In this document: in pieces, positions 27,105 to 35,745 of the stretch | Numbering within the stretch: position 1 is the stretch's first letter | Layout of the letters: each line of letters begins with the position of its first letter | Assembly (NCBI RefSeq): GCF_010975035.1 | Contig: NZ_JAAIUV010000021.1 | Location: 1 to 63,336, forward strand | From: Neobacillus thermocopriae | Lineage (GTDB): Bacteria > Bacillota > Bacilli > Bacillales > Cytobacillaceae | Reading direction: 5' to 3' | Length of the DNA stretch: 63,336 nucleotides | Translations under genes and position numbers: made by a program | Notes under the pieces: generated by a model | What the model saw: the letters and a program-made list of their open reading frames with translations, nothing else | Told to the model about the DNA's origin: nothing | Databases searched by the model: none

Positions 27105-27810
27105 GGTGCAATCCCTCCTTAACCAGTTTGATTTTGTATTCCAATTCCCGTCTTTTTTCAATGGTTTCACGTTTTTGTGCGGCATGTTCAAGCTGTTTGT
27201 TAATGCGCTGCCAATTTTTCAGTTCAAGCAACCATTTTTTCTTAAATACCTCGTCTTGTTTTTTAAGAAGAAAAGGCCCCATTAATAATTGTAAATCAAT
27301 TGTATTATCGTAAGGTCTTTTTGGATCTCCTTTTTCAGCAACCAAAATTTCATAAATTTTTCCGTCTTCCTCAAGAATTTCTTCATTAATAAGTTCCCAT
27401 CCATTTTCCAATAACCATTTCCGAATGGAAATCGCACTAATATTTGGTTGAAGTATTAAGCGATTAACAGTGCTGAGTTTTTCCTTTCCATTATCTAAAA
27501 TGTTTGCAATCAAAGTACCACCCATACCGGCAATCGTTATGCAATCCACTTCCCCCGCATGGATAACTTCCAGGCCGTCCCCCATTCTAACTTTAATCAT
27601 TTCTGTTAATCCTTCGGCCTTTACATTTCGTACTGCTGACTGGTATGGACCTTCTACCACTTCTCCAGCAATAGCAAATTCAATCTGTTGATGTTTTGCT
27701 AAATAACAAGGTAAGTAAGCATGATCCGAGCCGATATCTGCAATCCTTGCCCCATTAGGAACATATTTAGCTACAGTTTTCAGACGGACTGATAATTTAT
27801 TTGAATTCAA
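27082..27810 (-). CDS. trmK: tRNA (adenine22-N1)-methyltransferase TrmK
   Basis: Methylates A22 in tRNA using SAM. The 242-residue protein has the SAM motif IADIGSDHAYLP and the downstream DCITIAGMGGTLIANIL, both hallmarks of TrmK (COG2384). The C-terminal part is a coiled coil of charged helices. The start codon is a TTG with a weak GTGGTG-like ribosome site, so efficiency may be low. It forms an operon with yqfO. Confidence 0.92.
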   Translation of the reverse strand: MNSNKLSVRLKTVAKYVPNGARIADIGSDHAYLPCYLAKHQQIEFAIAGEVVEGPYQSAVRNVKAEGLTEMIKVRMGDGLEVIHAGEVDCITIAGMGGTLIANILDNGKEKLSTVNRLILQPNISAISIRKWLLENGWELINEEILEEDGKIYEILVAEKGDPKRPYDNTIDLQLLMGPFLLKKQDEVFKKKWLLELKNWQRINKQLEHAAQKRETIEKRRELEYKIKLVKEGLHLEETERS

Positions 27811-27862
27811 TTAACACACCACTCTCTAATTAACATTATGTATTCCTAACAAGTATGAATAA

Positions 27863-28003
27863 ATGCCCAAGCACCTATCAGCAGAGTATACCCTGAAGTC
27901 TCCAATTAAGTGAAAGGAATTTCGTAGAGCCCGAAGCGATTTGATGTTGATGGATCAAAGGGAGGAGAGTAAAGGCGCCTCACCGCTAGGGCGCTTGTAC
28001 TAG
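27863..28003. other. GC-rich intergenic island between cccA and trmK
   Basis: A segment visibly richer in G and C than its surroundings, with no clear gene. On the plus strand a frame from an ATG at 27863 meets a TGA at 27911 and then continues open for 29 codons to a TAG at 28001. A short imperfect stem (GCGCC/GGCGC) lies around 27974-27993, and GGGAGGAG occurs nearby. It could be a decayed coding segment, a dispersed repeat or a small RNA. Confidence 0.3.
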
Positions 28004-28039
28004 ACCATAATTAAAATAAAAAAATCTTTTCTTCTCTTA

Positions 28040-28071
28040 TAAAAAAGGTCCCTTACATATGCAAAGGACCT
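28040..28071 (-). terminator. cccA terminator
   Basis: The stem 28046-28054 with 28063-28071 is fully paired in minus-strand RNA (one G-U pair) and is followed by six T. Confidence 0.85.
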
Positions 28072-28085
28072 AATGTAACCATTTA

Positions 28086-28451
28086 TTATTTAAGCTTCAT
28101 TAACCAATCAGCCATGGCTGCAGCCTGGTCTTGCTGAACGAGGCCTGCAGGCATTGTGCCTTTACCTTTTGTGACAATTTCCATAATTTCTTCTTTAGAA
28201 TATTTGTCACCTACACCCTTTAATGGAGGACCAACTGCTCCTTGATATTGATCACCATGGCATCCAACACAAGATTGCTTATAAATATCTTCTGGCTTGG
28301 ATGCAGCCACTTCTGTTTTCTCTTCTCCTCCACCCTCTTGTTCTTTAGCTAGCTCTTCCGAATCACCAAGGCCTTTGAATGACAACAAAAACATGAGTCC
28401 AATTCCAAAAACCATGATCAAGATGTAAGGAATAACCGGATTACGTTTCAT
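28086..28451 (-). CDS. cccA: Membrane-anchored cytochrome c-550
   Basis: A 121-residue protein: an N-terminal membrane anchor (residues 7-25), an acidic linker, and a class I cytochrome c domain. The haem attachment motif is Cys61-x-x-Cys64-His65 (CVGCH), with Met100 (GTMPAG) as the likely axial ligand. It works on the outer face of the membrane in electron transfer to oxidases. Same neighbourhood as B. subtilis cccA. Confidence 0.94.
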   Translation of the reverse strand: MKRNPVIPYILIMVFGIGLMFLLSFKGLGDSEELAKEQEGGGEEKTEVAASKPEDIYKQSCVGCHGDQYQGAVGPPLKGVGDKYSKEEIMEIVTKGKGTMPAGLVQQDQAAAMADWLMKLK

Positions 28452-28619
28452 GATACAACCTCCCTTATGTATAACCCTCTGTTATAAAAATAATCCAATA
28501 CAAACAACTATTATTTTACTTTAAAATGTACAGAAGGAAAAGCCCTAAACTTATTTTGTCACTATAATCTTTATATAATGACCCATTTTCTAATAATAAG
28601 ATCTCTTGGACGATAAATG

Positions 28620-28653
28620 AAAGGAAGCCGAATCTCTTATTCAGCCTCCTTTT
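28620..28653 (-). terminator. Acyl-CoA dehydrogenase terminator
   Basis: A 14-base stem with two non-Watson-Crick positions (28620-28633 with 28639-28652). On the minus strand a short TTTCATTT tail follows. Confidence 0.75.
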
Positions 28654-28669
28654 ATATTTTCCAATATTA

Positions 28670-29812
28670 TTATTTACATCCAATTAATCTTGAAATCACC
28701 ATTCTTTGAACCTCAGACGTACCTTCACCAATTTCAAGAAGTTTTGCATCCCGCATCATTCTTTCGACATGGTACTCCTTCATATAACCATAACCACCAT
28801 GAATTTGTACCGCTTGGTTAGTAACCTCCATACATATTTCCGATGCATATAATTTACACATCGCAGCCTCCTTAGTGAATGGCCTTCCTTGATCCTTCAA
28901 CCAAGCAGCCTTATAGACCATATTTCTAGCTAACTCAATTTTCATCGCCATATCAGCAAGCTTAAATTGAATCGCTTGGAAAGAAGAAATAGACTTGCCA
29001 AATTGCTTTCTTTCTTTTGCATAGGCGAGTGCTTTCTCAAATGCTCCTTGAGCGATCCCTACTGCCATAGCTCCAATCCCTATACGTCCTCCGTCTAAAG
29101 TAATTAAAAATTGTTTAAACCCTTCCCCTCGCTTACCTAAAAGATTTTCCACTGGAACTCTTACATCTTCTAACACAAGTTCGGTAGTATTAGAAGAATT
29201 TAATCCCATTTTTTCATAATTGTCGATAATCGTAAACCCAGGTGCATCTGTAGGAACAATAATAGCACTAATTTCCTTCTTTCCACCTTTTTCATTCGTG
29301 ACAGCTGTAAGTGCTAAATGTTTGGCATAGCTGGCATTAGTAATAAAGCATTTATTTCCATTGATAATAAATTCCCCATTTTCTTCTTTGGCAGTCGTCA
29401 TAGTACCGCCAGCATCTGAACCAGCATTTGGTTCAGTTAACCCAAAGGCCCCGAATGTTTCACCTGTACATATTGGAGTTAAATATTTTTGTTTTTGCTC
29501 TTCTGTCCCAAATAAATAAATGGGAGCCCCTCCCAAAGATATATGGGCAGAATATGTGATTCCTGTTGAACCACAAACCCTGCTAAGCTCCTCCACAACT
29601 ATGGCAAAACTGACGGTATCAGCTCCACCGCCCCCATATTTCTCCGGGAATGGTAGCCCCATCATCCCTAATTCAGCTAATTTCTGAAAAATTTCAAGAG
29701 GAAACTGTTTTGTACGATCTCTTTCTATGGCACTTGGAGCTACCACTTCCTCAGCAAACTGACGAATCGTTTTCTTTATCATTTCTTGTTCAGTAGTTAA
29801 ATCAAAATTCAT
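28670..29812 (-). CDS. Acyl-CoA dehydrogenase, short-chain type
   Basis: A 380-residue FAD enzyme for the first step of fatty acyl or branched acyl-CoA oxidation. Signatures are AFGLTEPNAGSD, the FAD-binding GGYGYMKEYHVERMMRD and EGTSEVQRM near the C-terminus, where the catalytic Glu of short-chain enzymes lies. The ATG at 29812 is chosen for GGGGAG six bases upstream. It stands alone, with its own promoter and terminator, between cccA and sigA. I do not recall it there in B. subtilis, so it may be an insertion or relocation. The exact substrate cannot be told. Confidence 0.9.
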   Translation of the reverse strand: MNFDLTTEQEMIKKTIRQFAEEVVAPSAIERDRTKQFPLEIFQKLAELGMMGLPFPEKYGGGGADTVSFAIVVEELSRVCGSTGITYSAHISLGGAPIYLFGTEEQKQKYLTPICTGETFGAFGLTEPNAGSDAGGTMTTAKEENGEFIINGNKCFITNASYAKHLALTAVTNEKGGKKEISAIIVPTDAPGFTIIDNYEKMGLNSSNTTELVLEDVRVPVENLLGKRGEGFKQFLITLDGGRIGIGAMAVGIAQGAFEKALAYAKERKQFGKSISSFQAIQFKLADMAMKIELARNMVYKAAWLKDQGRPFTKEAAMCKLYASEICMEVTNQAVQIHGGYGYMKEYHVERMMRDAKLLEIGEGTSEVQRMVISRLIGCK

Positions 29813-29855
29813 CTCCATCTCCCCTAACCGACATTTGTATACGCTTTCTTTTTCT

Positions 29856-29885
29856 ATTATAAAAGGAAATGATTGTAATTCTCAA
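29856..29885 (-). promoter_or_regulatory. Acyl-CoA dehydrogenase promoter
   Basis: Minus-strand TTGAGA (29885-29880) and TATAAT (29861-29856) are 18 bases apart, about 45 bases ahead of the start codon. Confidence 0.65.
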
Positions 29886-30256
29886 GATTTAAAAATTTCT
29901 AAAAATAAAATATTATCTGTATATAATAATATGGTAAGAATTAACAGCGTTTAATTTTTAAATGTTTACTTTGATGCTAGGATCAAATTCCTTTTCTTTT
30001 TGCTTTGCCAGCAAAATAAATTTTGAAAAATTTTAAAAAGATAGCCATAAGTCCATTTGCAAAATGAGAGACAATTCAGTAAAATGATTAGCAAGGAAGT
30101 GCTTACATTTTTTTTCTAAACTTAAAGCCAAGGATCCAAGTTAGGGGCGTATGGACAATCTAAGGTGAGTCATTTTTGACTAAACATAGGGTGTAAAATT
30201 GAAGACGTCTTGAAGCTAACACTAGAAAATTCTCAAAAGCGTAAAGTAATTTTGGT
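29886..30256. other. Intergenic region upstream of acyl-CoA dehydrogenase
   Basis: About 370 bases, very AT-rich at the left and mixed at the right. The longest plus-strand ORF seen is about 24 codons. Short palindromes (AAGACGTCTT near 30205, AGTCA-TTTT-TGACT near 30170) are the only structure noticed. I support no gene here. Confidence 0.5.
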
Positions 30257-30289
30257 AAAAAAAAGTTTACTCCCCGAAAGGAGTAAACC
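30257..30289 (-). terminator. sigA operon terminator
   Basis: The stem GTTTACTCC/GGAGTAAAC (30265-30273 with 30280-30288) is followed on the minus strand by eight T. Confidence 0.92.
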
Positions 30290-30300
30290 ATTTGATTGAA

Positions 30301-31434
30301 TTATTCTAAGAAATCCTTTAAACGCTTGCTACGGCTCGGATGTCTTAACTTTCTTAGTGCCTTTGCTTCGATTTGACGGATACGCTCACGAGTAACACCA
30401 AAAACCTTGCCTACCTCTTCTAGTGTACGAGTCCGTCCATCATCTAAGCCAAAACGTAAACGAAGAACATTTTCTTCTCTGTCAGTCAGAGTATCGAGAA
30501 CATCTTCTAGCTGCTCTTTTAATAATTCGTAAGCAGCATGTTCTGATGGTGAAGTGGCATCTTGGTCTTCAATAAAATCTCCTAAATGTGAATCATCTTC
30601 TTCACCAATTGGAGTTTCAAGTGAAACAGGTTCTTGAGCAATTTTTAAAATTTCCCTAACTTTGTCAGGAGTCAAATCCATATCTTCTGCGATTTCTTCT
30701 GGTGTTGGTTCGCGGCCGAGATCTTGAAGTAATTGACGCTGTACACGAATCAATTTATTAATGGTTTCAACCATATGAACCGGAATTCGAATCGTTCTTG
30801 CTTGGTCGGCAATCGCACGTGTAATTGCTTGGCGAATCCACCAAGTGGCATAAGTACTAAATTTAAAACCTTTACGGTAATCAAATTTTTCTACTGCTTT
30901 AATTAGCCCCATATTACCTTCCTGAATGAGATCAAGAAACAGCATTCCACGGCCAACATAACGTTTAGCAATACTTACAACAAGACGTAAGTTTGCTTCT
31001 GCAAGTCGACGTTTTGCTTCTTCATCGCCTTGTTCAATGCGGTGAGCTAATTCGATCTCTTCTTCTGCAGATAATAAGTCCACTCGGCCAATTTCCTTCA
31101 AATACATTCGAACCGGATCATTGATCTTCACGCCAGGAGGAACGCTTAGATCATTTAAATCAAACTCATCGTCGTCCTCTTTTGATAATTCCTTGAGGCT
31201 TGGATCTTCCTCATCATCACTTTCGCCAACTAATTCAATTCCTTGATCTCCAAGGAATTCGTAAAATTCATCCATTTGGTCAGATTCTAAATCAAAATTA
31301 GACATTTTTTCGGCAATATCATCATAGGCAAGGACGCCGACTTTTTTACCCATTTCGGTTAACTGATCTTTTACTTGTTCAAGGGTTAATTCATTCTCAA
31401 CCTCATTTGAACGGGCTGATTTTTCAGCAGCCAT
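30301..31434 (-). CDS. sigA: RNA polymerase sigma factor SigA (RpoD)
   Basis: The main vegetative sigma factor. The 377-residue protein has region 1.1, an acidic linker ([19 protein letters not shown]), region 1.2 ([11 protein letters not shown]), region 2 with [20 protein letters not shown] and the -10-reading helix [13 protein letters not shown], region 3, and the region 4 helix-turn-helix [17 protein letters not shown]. The ATG at 31434 is preferred, with GGAGGAG upstream. It is the last gene of yqxD-dnaG-sigA. Confidence 0.97.
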   Translation of the reverse strand: MAAEKSARSNEVENELTLEQVKDQLTEMGKKVGVLAYDDIAEKMSNFDLESDQMDEFYEFLGDQGIELVGESDDEEDPSLKELSKEDDDEFDLNDLSVPPGVKINDPVRMYLKEIGRVDLLSAEEEIELAHRIEQGDEEAKRRLAEANLRLVVSIAKRYVGRGMLFLDLIQEGNMGLIKAVEKFDYRKGFKFSTYATWWIRQAITRAIADQARTIRIPVHMVETINKLIRVQRQLLQDLGREPTPEEIAEDMDLTPDKVREILKIAQEPVSLETPIGEEDDSHLGDFIEDQDATSPSEHAAYELLKEQLEDVLDTLTDREENVLRLRFGLDDGRTRTLEEVGKVFGVTRERIRQIEAKALRKLRHPSRSKRLKDFLE

Positions 31435-31479
31435 ATGGGGGTCTCCTCCTTCCAAAAATCAAAGACACAATTTATAAGA

Positions 31480-33285
31480 CTATAAAGAATTACGCAATTG
31501 TTTTATTTCCTCTAAAATGGAAATTGCTTTTTTAAAATCCGTTCTTTCGGCTTCCTTCAGTTCCAACTCTTTTTCCTTTATTTTTAACAATTTTTTATGA
31601 TTCAACACCTGTTTGATATAATCATGTAGCTCTTGCTCATTTAACTCATCATTTATAGGCATCATTTCAATAGTCGCGACCATTTTCCTAAGATTATCAT
31701 CTTGTAAATAGGATAAAAATGCACTCACATTAGGTTCTAAATGATCCTCATAATATCCTAACAGGTAAGTTATTATTGCTTGATGTTCATCAATATTAAA
31801 CGTGTTACCTTGCAATAATTCTTGAATTTTATAGGCTGTATCACGATTTTTTAACATGTGGGCAATTAAACGCCTTTCAGCAGTGTAGTAGGCGGGTTTT
31901 AATTCACTGACTTGGTTTTGAATATACAGAGGTTTTCTATTTTTTGTAGCTTTACTCTTTTCTTTCCTTTTTTCGGTAAAGTATATTTGTTTTTCCTGCT
32001 GTTTTAATGAATCAAGTGACAGTGAAAACTCTGTTGCCAATTGGCGTAAATAATGATCCTTTTCTACCGCTTTGGTTAACTTACTAATTTCTTTAATAAT
32101 TTGTTCGATATAGGAAAGTCTATCTCCTTCATTTTGAAGATTTTTTCCTCTTCGAAAGTAAAGAAATTTAAAACCCATCCAGGTGTAACTTGCATCAATT
32201 ACATCTTTTCTAAATTTCTCTGGACCAAAAGTCTTAATATATTCGTCTGGATCAAACCCATCTGGCATAATCGCTACTTTTACTTGAAAGCCTGCATCAT
32301 CTAGAAGGTTTCCTGCACGAAATGCAGCCTCAATTCCAGCATTATCAGAATCATAGCAAATGGTGATGGAATGAACGTTTTGGCGCAATATGGCAATATG
32401 CTCATCTGTTAAAGAGGTTCCCATAGTCGCAATGCCATTTTCTACACCAGCACGATCGGCCGCAATGCAATCAGCAAATCCTTCAAATAAAACTGCATGT
32501 TGTAATTTTTTTATAATAGGTTTGGCAAGATGAAAATTATATAAAATTTTACTTTTATTAAAGATTGCTGTTTCGGGACTATTTAAATACTTTGGCTCAT
32601 CAGCCCCTAATGATCTCCCAGAAAAAGCAATCGTTTGGCCATGACGGTCAAATATAGGAAACATAATTCGATCCCTAAACCGGTCAAAAAATGTTCCATC
32701 TTTTTCTCGCTTTATGATGAGTCCGGCCTTTTCCATCCACTCTGGTGAGAAATCCCTCTTGGCAAGAAATTTAACAACAAAATCCCATGAATTTAAAGAG
32801 TAGCCAATTTGAAATTTATCAATAGATTCTTTTGTAAAACCTCTTTCCAAAAGATATTCCAATGCATGCTGGCCTTCTTTTGTATTTACCAATAAATGAT
32901 GGTAAAATTTCCTTAATAGTTCATGAGCGTCTTTAGCTGCTTGGATTTCCTTAGATGCCTTTTTCTCACCAAGATTAGAGGTGACATTTATTTCAAGTTC
33001 GATATTCGCTCGTTCAGCTAGTTTAACAACAGCTTCTTGAAATGAAATTCCCTCTATATCCATGATAAACGAAAAGACATTACCACCAGCTCCACAGCCA
33101 AAGCAGTGAAAAATTTGTTTATCAGATGATACTGAAAATGATGGGGTGTTCTCTCCATGGAAAGGACATAATCCGAAGTAATTTCTCCCCTGCTTTTTCA
33201 GCCCGACATAATCGCTTACGACTTCGACAATATCGAGTGCCTGACGTATTTGGTCAATTTTCTCTTCGGGAATACGGTCTGCCAT
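31480..33285 (-). CDS. dnaG: DNA primase
   Basis: Synthesises RNA primers at the replication fork. The 601-residue protein has the zinc-binding CHCC domain (Cys40, His43, Cys61, Cys64), the RNA polymerase basic core (FPIFDRHGQTIAFSGR), the TOPRIM domain (LFEGFADCIAA and CYDSDNAG) and a C-terminal helicase-binding region. The ATG at 33285 has TTGGAG upstream. It is 45 bases ahead of sigA in the conserved macromolecular-synthesis operon. Confidence 0.97.
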   Translation of the reverse strand: MADRIPEEKIDQIRQALDIVEVVSDYVGLKKQGRNYFGLCPFHGENTPSFSVSSDKQIFHCFGCGAGGNVFSFIMDIEGISFQEAVVKLAERANIELEINVTSNLGEKKASKEIQAAKDAHELLRKFYHHLLVNTKEGQHALEYLLERGFTKESIDKFQIGYSLNSWDFVVKFLAKRDFSPEWMEKAGLIIKREKDGTFFDRFRDRIMFPIFDRHGQTIAFSGRSLGADEPKYLNSPETAIFNKSKILYNFHLAKPIIKKLQHAVLFEGFADCIAADRAGVENGIATMGTSLTDEHIAILRQNVHSITICYDSDNAGIEAAFRAGNLLDDAGFQVKVAIMPDGFDPDEYIKTFGPEKFRKDVIDASYTWMGFKFLYFRRGKNLQNEGDRLSYIEQIIKEISKLTKAVEKDHYLRQLATEFSLSLDSLKQQEKQIYFTEKRKEKSKATKNRKPLYIQNQVSELKPAYYTAERRLIAHMLKNRDTAYKIQELLQGNTFNIDEHQAIITYLLGYYEDHLEPNVSAFLSYLQDDNLRKMVATIEMMPINDELNEQELHDYIKQVLNHKKLLKIKEKELELKEAERTDFKKAISILEEIKQLRNSL

Positions 33286-33325
33286 GAAAACAACTCCAAT
33301 AAAAATACAGGTATTCTCCAAGGAC

Positions 33326-33802
33326 CTACAATATCTCTGTAAAATTTGACAAAATTCTTGTTAATTCTGTCTTGAATCTTTGTCGATCCTTTTCTTGGAA
33401 AGGTTTAGGGCCTTTACCGAATACTCCTCTTCTTCTTGCCTTCGCATGTAAGAATCGAATATCCAAGGCAGTTTGAATCTCCTCTTCTCGAAACATAAAA
33501 CCTTTAGGAGATAACACTTGAACACCCGTAGGAAGCAGCGTAGAGGCAAGACCAATATCTTGCGTAACTACAATATCTCCTTGACCTGCATGATTCATTA
33601 TAAACAAGTCGACTGCTTCTTTCCCTGCATCAACATATTTCCAGCGAGCATATGTATACTCTTCTTTCAAGTAATGATCGTACGAAGCTACTAAGATAAC
33701 AGCCGCTGAAAACAAAGAAGCAATTTCGACAATCTCCGATTTCACCGGACATGAATCTGCATCGACAAAAATTGTCGGAAAGACTTTTTCATTTTTATTA
33801 AT
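33326..33802 (-). CDS. yqxD: YaiI/YqxD family protein with probable ATT start
   Basis: A DUF188 family protein (PIN/NYN-like fold), 158 residues if the full family N-terminus is included. The conserved opening FVDADSCPVK, with its acidic residues, is encoded at about 33735-33770, but no ATG, GTG or TTG lies in frame between it and the upstream stop TGA at 33809-33811. An in-frame GTG (33745) exists only after that motif. The ATT at 33802 has GTGGAG nine bases upstream, so initiation at ATT is proposed, unless a frameshift is present. It is the first gene before dnaG. Confidence 0.75.
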   Translation of the reverse strand: MNKNEKVFPTIFVDADSCPVKSEIVEIASLFSAAVILVASYDHYLKEEYTYARWKYVDAGKEAVDLFIMNHAGQGDIVVTQDIGLASTLLPTGVQVLSPKGFMFREEEIQTALDIRFLHAKARRRGVFGKGPKPFQEKDRQRFKTELTRILSNFTEIL

Positions 33803-34116
33803 TCTACATCACTCCACATATTCCTTCTTTAACCTATAATTTTGTTCAGAAAACTCGCTAGGAATAGGCAGAATCAAACAATTTAGCAAGTTAACTTAAT
33901 AAAGTAAGATAGCAAGAAAAAATATTAATATTAAGGTAAAAAAGGAATTATGTCGAATTTTTTCGCAGGTTAACCTTGACATCTCACAATAAATAGTTTA
34001 TTCGTTCAACTGCAAGTCTAAACCTAAAAAGAGATATTTTTATCACAATTTTTTATTATAGTATAAATATTATCATTTTGCCATAATTTTTTCTGATTAT
34101 TTTTTTCCTTTCTTTC
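33803..34116. other. Region between yqfL terminator and yqxD
   Basis: About 310 very AT-rich bases that should contain the promoter of yqxD-dnaG-sigA. Several TATAAT-like boxes occur on the minus strand (for example near 34055-34065), but no pair with a good -35 stands out. The plus strand has a TTGACA at 33976 with no gene behind it. The perfect palindrome TTTCTTTCGAAAGAAA lies at 34109-34124. Confidence 0.45.
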
Positions 34117-34153
34117 GAAAGAAATAGCACATAACCGAACGATTATGTGCTAA
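34117..34153 (-). terminator. yqfL terminator
   Basis: The stem TAGCACATAA/TTATGTGCTA (34125-34134 with 34143-34152) is followed by TTTCTTTC on the minus strand. It overlaps the yqfL stop. Confidence 0.78.
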
Positions 34154-34959
34154 GACCTGCTCTTTTGAAAATAATTAATAATCACATTTGCTGTTTCTTC
34201 TACGGCTTTGTTTGTGACATCAATAACCGGACAACCTATTTTATTTACGACCTTTTCAAAAAAATCTAATTCTTCTTTTATACGATTAATATTTGCATAA
34301 CTTGCCTGATCATTTAAGCCTAATGATATGAGACGTTCACGTCTTATATGATTTAATTTTTCTGGACTAATTTTCAATCCGAAGCATTTTTCCTTCGGTA
34401 CCTTAAACAGTTCCTCTGGTGGATCTACTTCAGGAACAAGCGGGACATTGGCAACCTTTAACCGCTTATGTGCAAGATACTGGGATAATGGTGTTTTAGA
34501 GGTTCTGGAAACCCCAATTAATACTATATCTGCTTTTAATATTCCCCGAGGATCACGCCCATCATCATATTTCACGGCAAATTCAATCGCCTCAACTTTT
34601 TTGAAATAATCCTCATCCAATTTTCGAACTAGTCCTGGTTCACATAATGGAATTTTTCCAGTAAATTCTTGAATCTTATCCATAATTGGACCCATCAAAT
34701 CGACAGCAGGTATCCCTTCTTTTTCTGCTCGTTCTTTCATGAATGTACGCATTTCAGGTTTAACAAGAGTATATGCAATCATCCCATTATCCAAGGAAAC
34801 GAGTGATATAACCTCTTCAATATGTTCTTTATCTTCCACATACGGGAATCTTTTTAATGTCATACCTGATCCATTAAATTGACTAATTGCTGCTTTCGTA
34901 ACCAGTTCAGCTGTTTCTCCTACTGAATCTGATACGACATATATTATGGGCGAATTCAT
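34150..34959 (-). CDS. yqfL: PEP synthase / PPDK regulatory protein (DUF299) YqfL
   Basis: A 269-residue bifunctional kinase/pyrophosphorylase-type regulator of the DUF299 family. The N-terminal [12 protein letters not shown] and the P-loop-like [11 protein letters not shown] are the family signatures. It acts on pyruvate,phosphate dikinase or PEP synthase in other bacteria. In B. subtilis YqfL acts with CcpN in control of gluconeogenic genes, and the gene here follows ccpN after 27 bases. Confidence 0.93.
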   Translation of the reverse strand: MNSPIIYVVSDSVGETAELVTKAAISQFNGSGMTLKRFPYVEDKEHIEEVISLVSLDNGMIAYTLVKPEMRTFMKERAEKEGIPAVDLMGPIMDKIQEFTGKIPLCEPGLVRKLDEDYFKKVEAIEFAVKYDDGRDPRGILKADIVLIGVSRTSKTPLSQYLAHKRLKVANVPLVPEVDPPEELFKVPKEKCFGLKISPEKLNHIRRERLISLGLNDQASYANINRIKEELDFFEKVVNKIGCPVIDVTNKAVEETANVIINYFQKSRS

Positions 34960-34986
34960 CCTCCCAGATCATCTCCCTTATTTTAA

Positions 34987-35628
34987 CTATTTTAAACCTT
35001 CTTCCCCTAGGGCAACAAAGGCTTTAGTAATATTCGTTTTAGTGACCCTGCCAATAACCTCATAGCCCTTTTCAGATTTTCTGACTACCGGCAAAGCATC
35101 TATTTGTTTTTCAATCAACTTTTTAGCAATCTCTATTAAAAGATCATCCCGTTCACACATCGTAATATTCGGCATTCTTGTCATAATAATATGAACAGGA
35201 ATTGTAGTCAGTTCTTGTTTACCAATACTAGCACGCAACAAATCTTTTCTCGATAAAACACCAACTAATAATGAATTTTGGTCTACTACAAATAATGTTC
35301 CAACGTCCTCAAGGAACATCGTACAAATGGCATCATAGACAGATACATTCTCATTTACTACTACAGGAATCGATTGATAATCTTTCACATATATTTTCTG
35401 GAGATTTTCCGTTAATAGCTGTGTACCGGATTTACCAGTATAAAAGTAACCTACACGCGGTCTTGCATCTAAATAACCTGCCATGGTCAATATTGCCAAA
35501 TCCGGTCTAAGGGTAGCTCTTGTTAGATTCAATTGGTCAGCAATTTGCTCTCCAGTAATTGGACCATTTTCCTTAACTATCTCTAATATTTGTTCCTGGC
35601 GTTTAGTTAATTCGATCGTTCTCACCAC
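34987..35628 (-). CDS. ccpN: Transcriptional repressor CcpN
   Basis: A 213-residue repressor with an N-terminal winged helix (ITGEQIADQLNLTRATLRPDLAILT) and two CBS domains (about residues 75-135 and 140-205) that sense nucleotides. CcpN represses gluconeogenic gapB and pckA in B. subtilis when glucose is present. The start is uncertain: two adjacent GTGs (35628, 35625) follow TAGGTG, and neither has ideal ribosome-site spacing. Confidence 0.92.
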   Translation of the reverse strand: MVRTIELTKRQEQILEIVKENGPITGEQIADQLNLTRATLRPDLAILTMAGYLDARPRVGYFYTGKSGTQLLTENLQKIYVKDYQSIPVVVNENVSVYDAICTMFLEDVGTLFVVDQNSLLVGVLSRKDLLRASIGKQELTTIPVHIIMTRMPNITMCERDDLLIEIAKKLIEKQIDALPVVRKSEKGYEVIGRVTKTNITKAFVALGEEGLK

Positions 35629-35714
35629 CTACAGCTATAATTTTCAGGTTATACATTAATAGAAATATTATATACTAATTGCCCTTCTATTGAAATAAAT
35701 TGTGATCAATCAAA

Positions 35715-35745
35715 TAAAAGGTGCGGTTTTAAGCCGCACCTTTTA
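35715..35745 (-). terminator. glyS terminator
   Basis: The 11-base stem AAAAGGTGCGG/CCGCACCTTTT (35716-35726 with 35734-35744) ends in a T-run on the minus strand. Confidence 0.88.

Noticed and set aside
27863..28003. Calling a small protein in the GC-rich island
   Set aside because: The frame is broken by a TGA after 16 codons and has no ribosome site; reported as a finding only.
33976..34004. Plus-strand TTGACA promoter in the yqfL-yqxD spacer
   Set aside because: The -10 is poor and no plus-strand gene lies downstream.
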